Of a stretch of 64,000 bases of DNA, positions 53,245 to 61,483 are shown piece after piece. The number at the start of each line of letters is the position of its first letter. Within the stretch, counting starts at the first letter, position 1. The position numbers and the translations under genes are program-made. The notes under the pieces were generated by a model that did no database searches, was not told where the DNA came from, and was given only the letters and a program-made list of their open reading frames with translations. The DNA comes from Xenophilus sp. E41 (GTDB taxonomy: Bacteria > Pseudomonadota > Gammaproteobacteria > Burkholderiales > Burkholderiaceae_C): positions 519,366 through 583,365 of the forward strand of contig NZ_QPIB01000012.1 in assembly GCF_003671765.1 (NCBI RefSeq), in the 5' to 3' direction.

Positions 53245-53343
53245 TTCGTCACGACGTGGCCGGCCGTGGTGCCGCGCAGGGTTGAGTCGGTCGCGAGGCT
53301 GCTCAACAATGGCCGGCTCAGTCACACATACAAGGAAAAGGCC

Positions 53344-53805
53344 ATGGGTCTGCTCGATTCGGTTCTCGGTCAGGTGCTCGGCGGCGCCATGCAACAGCAG
53401 CAGCCGCAAGGCGCGCCGGGCGGGCTCGGCGGTCTGGGCGACCTGGGAAGCCTGGCCGGCGCACTGGGTGGCCTGCTGGCCAACAACGGCAGCCAGGGCG
53501 GCCTGGGCGGTCTGGTCAGCAAGTTCGAACAGGCGGGCCTGGGCGACGTCATCGGCTCGTGGATCGGCAACGGCGAGAACGCGCCGATCTCCGGCGGCCA
53601 GCTCGGCGAGGTGCTCGGTGGCGACGTGGTGTCGGGCCTGGCGCAGAAGCTGGGCATGAACGCGCAGGCCCTGCTGCCGCTGCTGGCGGCGCTGCTGCCC
53701 CAGCTGATCAACCACCTGACGCCACAGGGCCAGGCGCCCGCGCAGGGCCTGGGCAACCACGACGACCTGCTGTCCTCGCTCAGCGGTTTGCTACAAAAAG
53801 GCTAG
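53344..53805 (+). CDS. DUF937 (YidB-like) protein
   Basis: A 153-residue Gly/Leu/Gln-rich protein typical of DUF937: MGLLDSVLGQVLGG at the start, a GGLGGLGDLGSLAGALGGLL run, then WIGNGENAPISGGQLGEVLG and QALLPLLAALLPQLINHLTP. The function is unknown; there is no signal peptide. Its last codons and stop (LLQKG, TAG) come from the 5' end of a family A repeat, so the C-terminus appears to have been set by the repeat insertion. Confidence 0.9.
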   Translation: MGLLDSVLGQVLGGAMQQQQPQGAPGGLGGLGDLGSLAGALGGLLANNGSQGGLGGLVSKFEQAGLGDVIGSWIGNGENAPISGGQLGEVLGGDVVSGLAQKLGMNAQALLPLLAALLPQLINHLTPQGQAPAQGLGNHDDLLSSLSGLLQKG

Positions 53806-53852
53806 CTGATCGCGCCCGGCTGGCGGGCGCTGCAGGCCCATGGAGCTCGAAA
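53790..53852 (+). repeat. family A repeat supplying the DUF937 stop codon
   Basis: gctacaaaaaggctagctg is followed by cgcgcccggctggcgggcgc and tgcaggcccatgg with a cgaaaat tail. The TAG inside gctagc (53803-53805) is the stop codon of the DUF937 gene. Confidence 0.8.
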
Positions 53853-53868
53853 ATCCAATGCAGCACGA

Positions 53869-53893
53869 CGGCGCCCCAGGGGCGCCGTTTTTT
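53869..53893 (+). terminator. Rho-independent terminator after DUF937
   Basis: cggcgcc-ccagg-ggcgccg gives a 7-bp GC stem followed by T6, 63 bp past the DUF937 stop, just after the repeat. Confidence 0.85.
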
Positions 53894-53927
53894 ATGGCCG
53901 GCCGCGCCGCTGGTCTGAGCGCGCGCG

Positions 53928-54920
53928 TCAGGCGCTGGCCGGATGGTGCAGGGCGCCGAGCACGCGGCGGCCCAGCGCACGGGCCATGCGGGCCGGTGCC
54001 ATCAGGCGCTGGATGCCGGAATACAGCATCTCGTCGTGCGTGCGCGGGTGCGACATCGACAGCGCGCGGATGAGGCGCTCCTTGGCCGCGTCCACCCAGG
54101 GCGATTCGCCGGGCGGGCGTGGATGCAGGCCCATCCTGCGCATGCAGTAGTTGACCTGGTAGACCCGCGCGCGGTACTCCATCTCGCTCATCACGTAGTA
54201 GATCGCGAGGCTGACCGACACCTCGCAGCCGTTGCGGATGAGGTGCGGCGCCAGCGGCGGATGGTGCACGCCGACGCCTGGCGTGAGCGTGTAGAGCGTC
54301 CCGGCCTCGGCCAGCTCGTCGCGGTAGCGGCCGGCCAGCGCGTTGAAGCGGTAGAAGTCCTCGATCTCCTCCTCGCACAGCGTGGCGCGCCCCTTGGGGT
54401 ACAGGCGAACGTACTTCTCGCCGCGGATCTGCATGAGGAAGTTGGTCTCGTGGTCGAAGTGGTAGGGCACCTGCAGGCCGGGTGCATTCATGAACACCGA
54501 CATGCTGCCCCAGTGCATGCGCCGGCGGACCGGCACGCCCGCCAGGTCCTCGATGTCGGCCATGAGCTCGTCGAACAGCGCCTCGTAGGCCGGGTCCACT
54601 TCGTCGAGGTAGTGCAGCGACAGCCACAGCCCGTTGTTCTCCACCCCCAGGATGCTGTTGCGCATGCGGCGCTTCAGCTCGGCGCGCGGCAGCTTGAGGT
54701 CGGCACCGCGGAAGGTGCGCGAGATGTCGGGGCGATCGAGCACCTGCGCCGACAGGTCGGCCAGCCGCTCGAGCGTGAACAGCGGATGCTCGGCCAGCCG
54801 GTGCCGGAACGCGAAGGACGCCTCGTCGAGCTGTGCCCAGGGCGCACGGTCGGCCAGGTCGATGAGACCGGCGGGTTCCGTACGGCACGTGTTGTCGTGG
54901 TATCTGGCCGTGTCGAGCAT
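53928..54920 (-). CDS. cupin/JmjC-like domain protein
   Basis: A 330-residue cytosolic protein. A jelly-roll core is suggested by LQVPYHFDHETNFLMQIRG (possible His-x-Asp Fe(II) ligands near residue 180), EKYVRLYPKG and PPLAPHLIRNG with a later His, the pattern of cupin_8/JmjC-type 2-oxoglutarate oxygenases. The substrate is unknown. The ATG at 54920 has an AGGAGA ribosome-binding site; an ATG 7 codons upstream lacks one. The 207-bp upstream gap is comparatively AT-rich and holds an inverted repeat at 55008-55023. Confidence 0.75.
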   Translation of the reverse strand: MLDTARYHDNTCRTEPAGLIDLADRAPWAQLDEASFAFRHRLAEHPLFTLERLADLSAQVLDRPDISRTFRGADLKLPRAELKRRMRNSILGVENNGLWLSLHYLDEVDPAYEALFDELMADIEDLAGVPVRRRMHWGSMSVFMNAPGLQVPYHFDHETNFLMQIRGEKYVRLYPKGRATLCEEEIEDFYRFNALAGRYRDELAEAGTLYTLTPGVGVHHPPLAPHLIRNGCEVSVSLAIYYVMSEMEYRARVYQVNYCMRRMGLHPRPPGESPWVDAAKERLIRALSMSHPRTHDEMLYSGIQRLMAPARMARALGRRVLGALHHPASA

Positions 54921-55007
54921 GGAATCTCCTGCGTCGGCCACGCAGCGCTGGCGCTGGCCGGTGCGGAGATTCTGCGCACGATGAGTACCAAATACTTCAT
55001 TCGGCTT

Positions 55008-55023
55008 TGGAGCGAATGCTCCA
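55008..55023. promoter_or_regulatory. inverted repeat upstream of the cupin/JmjC-like gene
   Basis: tggagc-gaat-gctcca has perfect 6-bp arms in a locally AT-rich stretch about 88 bp upstream of the start. It is a candidate operator. Confidence 0.35.
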
Positions 55024-55127
55024 GCATCTGGTCAGGCTGCGCTCATTCTGCGAGCGCAGGACGCGTCGAACGCGCTGGCGAGCGTGCGTCGCGCCACGCC
55101 TGCCATGCATCGAGCGCCGGTGCGGCC

Positions 55128-56633
55128 TCAGGCGGCCGCAGCGGCCTCGGCGGTGGCCGTGGCGGGCAGGGCGGCGATCACCTCCGCCACCGCGGCGGTG
55201 AGCTTCTTCGCGTAGGGCACGTGCAGGAACTCGTTGGGGCCGTGCGCGTTGCTCTTGGGGCCGAGCACGCCGCAGACCATCATCTGCGCCTTGGGGAAGC
55301 CTTCGCTGAGCATGTTCATGAGCGGGATCGTGCCGCCCTGGCCGATGTAGCCGCAGGGCGCGCCGAAGTGCGCCTGGCTGGCGGCGTTCAACGCGCGCTC
55401 GAACCACGGCACCATCGTCGGCGCATTCCAGCCGGTGGCGGCGCCGTTGCCGTCGAAGGTGACCTTGGCCTGGTACGGCGCGTTGTCCTCGAGCAGGGTC
55501 TTGAGCTCGGCCATCACCATCGCCGCATCGACCAGCGGCGGCAGACGCAGCGAGAGCTTGAAGGCGGTGTAGGGGCGCAGCACGTTGCCCGCGTCCTTCA
55601 GGGCCGGGAAGCCCTCGGCGCCCGTCACGCTCAGCGTCGGCTTCCAGGTGCGGTTGATCAGCGCCTCGACCGGGTCGGTGGTGGTGGGCAGCGCGAAGGC
55701 CGTGGAGCCGCCGCAGTCCCAGTGCGCCCAGGGAAAGCGCTTGTAGACCTCCTCGCCCAGGATGGCGGCCGTGGCCTGTGCCTGCGCAAGGCGATCGGGC
55801 GGCACCTCGCAATGGAAGCTGGCAGGCAGCAGGCGTCCCGTCTTGCTGTCTTCGAGCCGGTCGAGCACCTGCCGCATGATGCGAAAGCTCGACGGCACCA
55901 GGCCCGAGGCGTCGCCCGAATGCACGCCCTCGGTGAGGATCTCCACTTTCAGCGTGCCGCCGGCCAGGCCGCGCAGCGAGGTGGTGAGCCACAGCTGGTC
56001 GTAGTTGCCGGCGCCCGAGTCGAGGCAGATCACCAGCGCCACGTTGCCCAGCCGCGTGCGCAGCGCGTCGACGTACGGCAGCAGGTCGTAGGAGCCCGAT
56101 TCCTCACACGTCTCGATCAGGCCCACGATGCGCGGATGCGCCGCGCCCTGCGCCTTGAGCGCCTGCACGGCCGCGATGCTGGCGTAGACCGCGTAGCCGT
56201 CGTCGGCGCCGCCGCGGCCGTACAGCAGGCCGTTCTCGTACTTGGGGGTCCAGGGGCCCAGGTCCTTGCGCCAGCCGGTGAACTCGGGCTGCTTGTCGAG
56301 GTGGCCGTACATCAGCACGGTGTCGGTCATCGACGTGCCGGTGGCCGGCACCTCGAAGAAGAGCACCGGCGTTCGGCCTTCGAGGCGCACGATCTCCAGC
56401 GTCAGGCCTTCGACCTTCTGCGCCTCGACCCACTCTGCGGCGTTGCGCAGCACGGTCTCCAGGTAGCCATGCTCGGCCCATTCCTTGTCGAAGCCGGGCG
56501 ACTTGGCCGGGATGGCGATGTAGTCGGTCAGCTGGCGCACGATGTCGCCGTCCCATTTCGAGGACACATCGGCCAGGGCGCGGTCGGCATCGAGCAGGCC
56601 GGCCGGGATTTCGCGGTGCAGGGGGGCGTTCAT
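55128..56633 (-). CDS. M20 family dipeptidase
   Basis: A 501-residue cytosolic M20 zinc peptidase of the carnosinase/CNDP-like subgroup. Ligand blocks are VLMYGHLDKQPEF (His, Asp), LYGRGGADDGYA (Asp), IETCEESGS (Glu-Glu) and GPKSNAHGPNEF near the C-terminus (His). It hydrolyses dipeptides, possibly Xaa-His or cysteinylglycine; the specificity is not deducible. It has no signal peptide, unlike the M20 enzyme at 51871-53244, and the two are only distantly related. The GGAGA ribosome-binding site is 11 bases from the ATG. Confidence 0.94.
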   Translation of the reverse strand: MNAPLHREIPAGLLDADRALADVSSKWDGDIVRQLTDYIAIPAKSPGFDKEWAEHGYLETVLRNAAEWVEAQKVEGLTLEIVRLEGRTPVLFFEVPATGTSMTDTVLMYGHLDKQPEFTGWRKDLGPWTPKYENGLLYGRGGADDGYAVYASIAAVQALKAQGAAHPRIVGLIETCEESGSYDLLPYVDALRTRLGNVALVICLDSGAGNYDQLWLTTSLRGLAGGTLKVEILTEGVHSGDASGLVPSSFRIMRQVLDRLEDSKTGRLLPASFHCEVPPDRLAQAQATAAILGEEVYKRFPWAHWDCGGSTAFALPTTTDPVEALINRTWKPTLSVTGAEGFPALKDAGNVLRPYTAFKLSLRLPPLVDAAMVMAELKTLLEDNAPYQAKVTFDGNGAATGWNAPTMVPWFERALNAASQAHFGAPCGYIGQGGTIPLMNMLSEGFPKAQMMVCGVLGPKSNAHGPNEFLHVPYAKKLTAAVAEVIAALPATATAEAAAAA

Positions 56634-56740
56634 CGGGGGCAATCTCCGCTGGGCAAAAGGTGATTCTGCGCCGGTTGGGAAGGCCTTGAAAGCGGACGGC
56701 TGGAAGGTGAAGGGCCCGAAGAATCGCCTTGCCTTTTCTT

Positions 56741-56795
56741 CGTTGGTCTTTTTCGCGTCCTTTGCGTAACCTTCGCGTCTTTCGCGTTCGGTACC
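56741..56795. repeat. half-element related to the tkt-gap inverted repeat
   Basis: ttcgcgtcctttgcgta (56752-56768) is identical to the right arm at 19111-19127; accttcgcgtctttcgcgttcgg follows as a degenerate second unit. No matching left arm was found. It lies 7-60 bp upstream of the DUF72 start. Confidence 0.6.
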
Positions 56796-56802
56796 CGCAT
56801 TC

Positions 56803-57576
56803 ATGCCTTCCAAGACCCACCCCCCGCGCGTCGGCATCGGCGGCTGGACCTACGAGCCCTGGCGCGACAACTTCTATCCGAAGGGTCTCGCGCACACCCG
56901 GGAACTGCAATACGCCAGCCGCCATCTCACGGCGATCGAGGTCAACGGCACCTACTACAGCACCTTCAAGCCGCCGACCTTTCGCAAGTGGGCCGACGAG
57001 ACGCCCGACGGCTTCGTGTTCTCGCTCAAGGCCAACCGCTTCGCCACCAACCGCAAGCTGCTGGGCACGGCGAAGGAATCGATCGCGCGTTTCGTCGACA
57101 GCGGCATCGCCGAACTGGGCGACAAGCTCGGGCCGATCGTGTGGCAGTTCATGCCGACCAAGGCTTTCGAGCCGGAAGACTTCGAGGCTTTCCTCGCGCT
57201 GCTGCCGAAGAAGGAGGGCAGCCGCGTGCTGCAGCATGTGATGGACGTGCGGCACCCGAGCTTCCTGCTGGAGGAGTACCGCACGCTGGCGGCGCAGTAC
57301 GGCGTGTCGACGGTGTTCACCGACGCCGACAAGTTCCCGTCCTTCGAGGAGCCCGAAGGCCCGGTGGCCTACGCGCGGCTGATGATGGCCGACGCCAAGC
57401 TGGCGAGCGGCTACGCGCCCAAGGCGCTCGACGCGTGGGCCGAGCGCGCGAAGAGCTGGGCGGCCCAGCGGCCGACCTACGTGTTCTTCATCAACGGCGC
57501 GAAGGAAAAGGCGCCGGCGGCGGCCGGCGCCTTGCTGAAGCGGCTGGGCTGGTCGCCCGCCGGGGAAGTGCGATAG
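56803..57576 (+). CDS. DUF72 domain-containing protein
   Basis: A 257-residue TIM-barrel protein of the DUF72 (YecE) family. It starts VGIGGWTYEPWRDNFYPKGL and has EVNGTYYSTFKPPTFRKWAD, FSLKANRFATN and QFMPT as family blocks, and ends with the typical VFFINGAKEKAPAAA. The function is unknown. The ATG at 56803 immediately follows a repeat half-element. It is divergent from the M20 dipeptidase. Confidence 0.92.
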   Translation: MPSKTHPPRVGIGGWTYEPWRDNFYPKGLAHTRELQYASRHLTAIEVNGTYYSTFKPPTFRKWADETPDGFVFSLKANRFATNRKLLGTAKESIARFVDSGIAELGDKLGPIVWQFMPTKAFEPEDFEAFLALLPKKEGSRVLQHVMDVRHPSFLLEEYRTLAAQYGVSTVFTDADKFPSFEEPEGPVAYARLMMADAKLASGYAPKALDAWAERAKSWAAQRPTYVFFINGAKEKAPAAAGALLKRLGWSPAGEVR

Positions 57577-57599
57577 GGGCGCGAATCAGTTTTTTTATC

Positions 57600-57757
57600 G
57601 CGCGCTGGACGGCGCGCGACGCTCGATGCGCAACCCAGCCGGCGAGCGAAGCGAAGCCCTCAGGGCACCCGCGGAACTGGCTTTGCCAGGCCGCTGGGTG
57701 CGCCCCCCTCCCGCCGCAGGCGAGAGAGGGGGGAGCCGCGAAGCGGCTTGGGGGGTG
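57600..57757. repeat. mosaic intergenic hairpin element (family B)
   Basis: A GC-rich stretch with three nested hairpins: ctggc-ttt-gccag, ccccctc..gagaggggg (57702-57732) and gccgc-gaa-gcggc. The last part resembles the insertion in amgK. It lies between the convergent DUF72 and bactofilin genes and may act as a terminator. Confidence 0.6.
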
Positions 57758-57765
57758 TTTTCAGT

Positions 57766-58308
57766 TCAGGCCGCGGCCTGAAGGGGGGCGGGCTTGCTGT
57801 CGTTGCTGGCGCTGCTGCCGCCGGTGCCGACGCTGATCTCGCCGGACAGCTGGCCGCCTTCCTCGATCACGATCTTGCCGTAGCGGATCTTGCCGGTGAC
57901 CTTGCCGGTGGCGTGGATCACGAGCTTCTCGCGCGCGGTGAGATCGCCGTCGAACACGCCGCGGATCTCGGCGATGTCGATGGCCACCGAACCCTTGAAG
58001 GAGCCCTGCTCGGCGATCTGGATCACGCGCGAATCCATCGTGGCTTCGACGATGCCCTCGACCACGAGCGTGTCGCAATCGGTGATCTCGACGCCCTTGA
58101 GCTTGATGTTCGGGCCGACGGTGAGCTTGCTGCCGCCTTCCTTGACGGGAGCCGCAGCGGCGCTGGCAGCCGCGTTGGTGGTGAGGGACGAGGGGTTCAC
58201 GGGCGTGCCCGACAGGTTGGTGCCGCCGCCGACGAGCGGTGCGGGACGGGAGGTCAGGCTGTCGGTGTCGCGGTCACGCTTGCCGAAAAAGGGGGATTGC
58301 GATGCCAA
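57766..58308 (-). CDS. bactofilin family cytoskeletal protein
   Basis: A protein of about 180 residues with a polar N-terminal tail (about 1-65), the bactofilin beta-helix (about 65-155: VEGIVEATMDSRVIQIAEQG, then VFDGDLTAREKLVIHATGKV, GKIRYGKIVIEEGGQLSGEI) and an Ala-rich C-terminal tail. Bactofilins polymerise without nucleotide and position cell-envelope enzymes. The best start is a TTG at 58308 with GAGGAG 7 bases upstream; an upstream GTG at 58347 has no ribosome-binding site. Confidence 0.88.
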   Translation of the reverse strand: MASQSPFFGKRDRDTDSLTSRPAPLVGGGTNLSGTPVNPSSLTTNAAASAAAAPVKEGGSKLTVGPNIKLKGVEITDCDTLVVEGIVEATMDSRVIQIAEQGSFKGSVAIDIAEIRGVFDGDLTAREKLVIHATGKVTGKIRYGKIVIEEGGQLSGEISVGTGGSSASNDSKPAPLQAAA

Positions 58309-58458
58309 TGGGTGCTCCTCGGGAAAACGGCCATCGTAGGGGAGCACTCACGCTCGTCCCGCACTTCATTGGGAAAGATAAGTAACCAAATCCAAGTGCT
58401 CGCTTGGCACGCGTACTTTTGCCTGCGTGGCAAACCCGGGGTCCATGCGACGCAGCGC

Positions 58459-59040
58459 TCAACGCCATGCGGCGCGGCCTTGCGCGAGGTCGTCGATGCG
58501 TCGCATCAGCTCTGCAGCCCCAGTCTCTGCGACGTCGAAGCGCAGTTCAACCAGCGTGCCGTGCGTCACCTCGCCCAGGGCCGCCTGCGCCGCGGCGAGC
58601 TCGCGCCGCACCGCGCCTTCGAAGGCATAGGGTACGGCGCAGCACAGCGCACGCAGCCGCTGCAGCGGCACGACCTGCGCCTGTTGCAGGGCCTGGGCCA
58701 CGCTGTCGGTGTAGGCCCGCACCAGGCCGCCCGCGCCGAGCTTGACGCCACCGAAGTAGCGCACGACCGTGGCCAGCACGCCTTCCAGGTCGTGGTGACG
58801 CAGCACTTCGAGCATGGGCCGGCCCGCGGTGCCGCCGGGCTCGCCGTCATCGACTGCAGCCGACTGGCCGCCGGCCATCAGGGCCCAGCACACGTGCGTC
58901 GCGCCCGGATGCTCGGCCCGCAGCGCGGCGACGATGGCCTGCGCCGCGGCACGGTCGGGCACGGGCTGCACGCAGGCGATGAAGCGGCTCTTGCGCAGCA
59001 GCAGTTCGGCGGTCGCCGGTGCGGCGAGGGTGTGGGGCAT
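58459..59040 (-). CDS. YigZ/IMPACT family protein
   Basis: A 193-residue protein. The N-terminal UPF0029 domain has FIACVQPVP, THVCWALMAGG, DDGEPGGTAGRPML and VVRYFGGVKLGAGGLVRAY; the C-terminal part is a DUF1949-like ferredoxin fold. Relatives bind ribosome-associated GCN-type factors or nucleic acid; the bacterial role is unclear. The ATG at 59040 (MPHTL) was chosen over an ATG 11 codons upstream that has no homology. It is divergent from the channel gene. Confidence 0.93.
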   Translation of the reverse strand: MPHTLAAPATAELLLRKSRFIACVQPVPDRAAAQAIVAALRAEHPGATHVCWALMAGGQSAAVDDGEPGGTAGRPMLEVLRHHDLEGVLATVVRYFGGVKLGAGGLVRAYTDSVAQALQQAQVVPLQRLRALCCAVPYAFEGAVRRELAAAQAALGEVTHGTLVELRFDVAETGAAELMRRIDDLAQGRAAWR

Positions 59041-59123
59041 GGACAGGCAGGCAGGCCGCGCGACGCGGAACAATGGCGTCGCCGCACCCGGTGTCGGGGT
59101 TTGCGGCCAGAAAGGTTCCGATC

Positions 59124-60107
59124 ATGCCGCAGCCCCACGATTTACTCCCCGCCCACGAGCGCCCCACCGACCACCCCATTCACGCCGACGACATTCCCGG
59201 CATGTTCGACGACCGCGCCGCCGACGAGCGCTTCGGCAAGCCCGCGGGCGGCTGGCGGCGGCGCCTGTTCACGGTGATCTTCGAATCGGAGACGCGGGCC
59301 GGCCGGGCCTTCGACCTGGTGCTGATCGCGGTGATCCTGGCGAGCGTGGCGGTGGTGATGCTCGACAGCGTGGCGGCAGCGCGCGAAGCGCATGGCGTGC
59401 TGCTGCATCGCATCGAGTGGGTGTTCACGGCGGCGTTCACGCTGGAGTACCTGGCGCGGCTGGTGTGCGTACAGAGGCCGTGGCGCTATGCGCGCAGCTT
59501 CTATGGCGTGATCGACCTGCTGGCCCTGCTGCCGACCTACCTGGTGGCGCTGGAGCCGTCGCTGGGCGCGCTGATCGACGTGCGGGTGCTGCGGCTGTTG
59601 CGGGTGTTCCGCATCTTCAAGCTGTCGCGCTATGCGCACGAGTACCGCGCGCTGGCCATGGCGATGGTGGCGAGCCGGCGCAAGATCACGGTGTTCCTGG
59701 GCTTCGTGCTGCTGATCGTGCTGGTCGCCGGCACGCTGATGTACGTGATCGAGGGGCCGGCGCACGGGTTCACGAGCATCCCGATCGCGATGTACTGGGC
59801 GGTGTCGACGATGACGACGGTGGGCTTCGGCGACATCGTGCCCAAGAGCGACCTGGGGCGTCTGATCGCGTCGGTGATGATGCTCTCGGGCTGGGGTGTG
59901 CTGGCGGTGCCGACCGGCATCGTGACAGCCGAGATGAGCGCGCAGCGGCGGCTGCAGGACCGCACCTTGCGCGTGGCGCGTGCGGTGGCCGAGCACACCG
60001 CGGCGGCGGCTTCGGCGCCGTCCTCGTCGCGGGTGTGCGACGACTGCGGCAGCGACGGGCATGCGGCGGATGCGCGCTATTGCAGGCGGTGTGGGAACGA
60101 GTTCTGA
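59124..60107 (+). CDS. voltage-gated-type potassium channel with C-terminal zinc ribbon
   Basis: A 327-residue membrane protein. A cytoplasmic tail (1-60), six helices (from about 63) with an arginine-rich S4 (VLRLLRVFRIFKLSRY, 155-170), a pore loop with selectivity filter TTVGFGD (231-237) and S6 (GRLIASVMMLSGWGVLAVP). After S6 a helical linker leads to a four-cysteine zinc ribbon (Cys305, Cys308, Cys320, Cys323), which most Kch-type channels lack. The AAAGG ribosome-binding site is 7 bases from the ATG. The gating stimulus is unknown. Confidence 0.92.
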   Translation: MPQPHDLLPAHERPTDHPIHADDIPGMFDDRAADERFGKPAGGWRRRLFTVIFESETRAGRAFDLVLIAVILASVAVVMLDSVAAAREAHGVLLHRIEWVFTAAFTLEYLARLVCVQRPWRYARSFYGVIDLLALLPTYLVALEPSLGALIDVRVLRLLRVFRIFKLSRYAHEYRALAMAMVASRRKITVFLGFVLLIVLVAGTLMYVIEGPAHGFTSIPIAMYWAVSTMTTVGFGDIVPKSDLGRLIASVMMLSGWGVLAVPTGIVTAEMSAQRRLQDRTLRVARAVAEHTAAAASAPSSSRVCDDCGSDGHAADARYCRRCGNEF

Positions 60108-60628
60108 GTGGGCCTTTCTGGAAAGTGCAACCGGGCTGTGGCGCTGGCTGGGTGTGGGTTGTGGCCTGAATCGTCACGTCGTTACTTTCTTTGCCGGCCT
60201 TGTTTTGGGCTCTTCATCGTGGCCCGTTGCGGCGTCGCTGTGGATCGGCCGGCACGACGGCGGGGGCGCTGGCGGCGGCCGCGGCAGAAAAGAGCTGCCT
60301 AAACCAGACGCGCCCGTCCCAAGCCGGCCGATCCACCCCACAGTCCAGGCCGGTGGTGCCGGTGTGCGGGCGCAGGCGCCATTCGCGGCGCCGTGCAGTG
60401 CCCCAAGCACGTCGATTCCAGGCGAGCACATCGACAGCGCCGCACGCCAGTCAGCGCGAGCCTGAGCCGGAGAACGCACACCGGCACCGCCGGCCGGGTT
60501 CAGGCCCACAGCGCCCAAACACTCAGGCAGAAAGCAGCCCAAAAACGAAAGCGCAATCGCCCGAAAGCGCAGGACGGACGGGCACTACAGCCGAACTCGT
60601 CACAAACGCGACGATCGCTATAAGGGCT
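60108..60628. other. 520-bp gene-free stretch
   Basis: No open frame here has coding character: frames are short, or long only by GC bias. It contains an inverted repeat, gtggatcggccggc (60240-60253) and gccggccgatccac (60323-60336), with perfect 14-bp arms around 69 bp. It separates two convergent genes. The base composition changes toward A- and C-rich in the second half (60420-60620), unlike the coding neighbours. Confidence 0.5.
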
Positions 60629-61456
60629 TCAGCGCCTCAACCAAGCCTGCGCCCAACCCAACCCTTCGCTGGTCCCGCCACGCGGCCGGTACTCGCAGCC
60701 GACGAAGCCGTCCCAGCCGCAGCTCGCCGCCACCTCGTCGATGACCTCGAACAGGTACGGGTGGTGCAGCTCGCCCACATCGGGCTCGTGCCGCTGCGGC
60801 ACGCCGGCGATCTGGAAATGGCCCACACGGCCGGTGGGCAGGTACTGGCGGATCTTCATCGCCACGTCGCCCTCGACGATCTGGCAGTGGTACAGGTCCA
60901 TCTGCACCTTGAGGTTGGGCGCACCCACGGCCTGCACGATCGCATGCGCCTCGTCCTGCCGGCTGAGGAAGAAGCCCGGCACGTCGCGTGTGTTGATCGG
61001 CTCGATCAGCACATCGCGACCCACCTTGGCGGCTTGGGCGGCCGCCCATCGCAGGTTCTCGCGGTAGACCTCGGCCGCGCGCTCGCGCGACCCGGCGGGG
61101 TCGAGCAGCCCGGCCATCAGGTGCACGCGCGGGCAGTCGAGCACCGCCGCATAGTCGAGCGCACGCAGCACGCCGTCGCGGAACTCCGCCTCGCGGCCGG
61201 GCACGCTCGCCGTGCCGCGCGACCCCTGGTCCCACGCAGCCGCGATCGACTCGGTCGTGGTGCCGCCCGGCGGCGCGTTGAACAGCACCTGCTGCAGGCC
61301 GTGCGCCTGCAGCCGCGCGGCAAGTTCCTCCGCGGGCCACGCGTAGGGGAACAGGTACTCCACGGCGCGGAAGCCATCCTTCGCGGCCGCGGCGAAGCGG
61401 TCGAGGAAAGGCAGCTCGGTGTACATCATCGAAAGGTTGGCGGCGAAGCGTGGCAT
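60629..61456 (-). CDS. otnI: 2-oxo-tetronate isomerase (Hyi/OtnI family)
   Basis: A 275-residue TIM-barrel isomerase. [75 protein letters not shown] and [11 protein letters not shown] are typical of Hyi/OtnI. With OtnK and OtnC upstream it completes four-carbon acid-sugar breakdown; OtnI interconverts 2-oxo- and 3-oxo-tetronate. The ATG at 61456 fits the family; an ATG 5 codons earlier is possible. It lies 27 bp after otnC. Confidence 0.92.
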   Translation of the reverse strand: MPRFAANLSMMYTELPFLDRFAAAAKDGFRAVEYLFPYAWPAEELAARLQAHGLQQVLFNAPPGGTTTESIAAAWDQGSRGTASVPGREAEFRDGVLRALDYAAVLDCPRVHLMAGLLDPAGSRERAAEVYRENLRWAAAQAAKVGRDVLIEPINTRDVPGFFLSRQDEAHAIVQAVGAPNLKVQMDLYHCQIVEGDVAMKIRQYLPTGRVGHFQIAGVPQRHEPDVGELHHPYLFEVIDEVAASCGWDGFVGCEYRPRGGTSEGLGWAQAWLRR

Positions 61457-61483
61457 GGCGTGAAGCGGCAAGGGTGGGAAGGG

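Noticed and set aside
51871-56633. The two M20 peptidase genes as a recent duplication
   Set aside because: They differ in signal peptide, length, motif spacing and almost all sequence outside the metal sites; they are distant family members.
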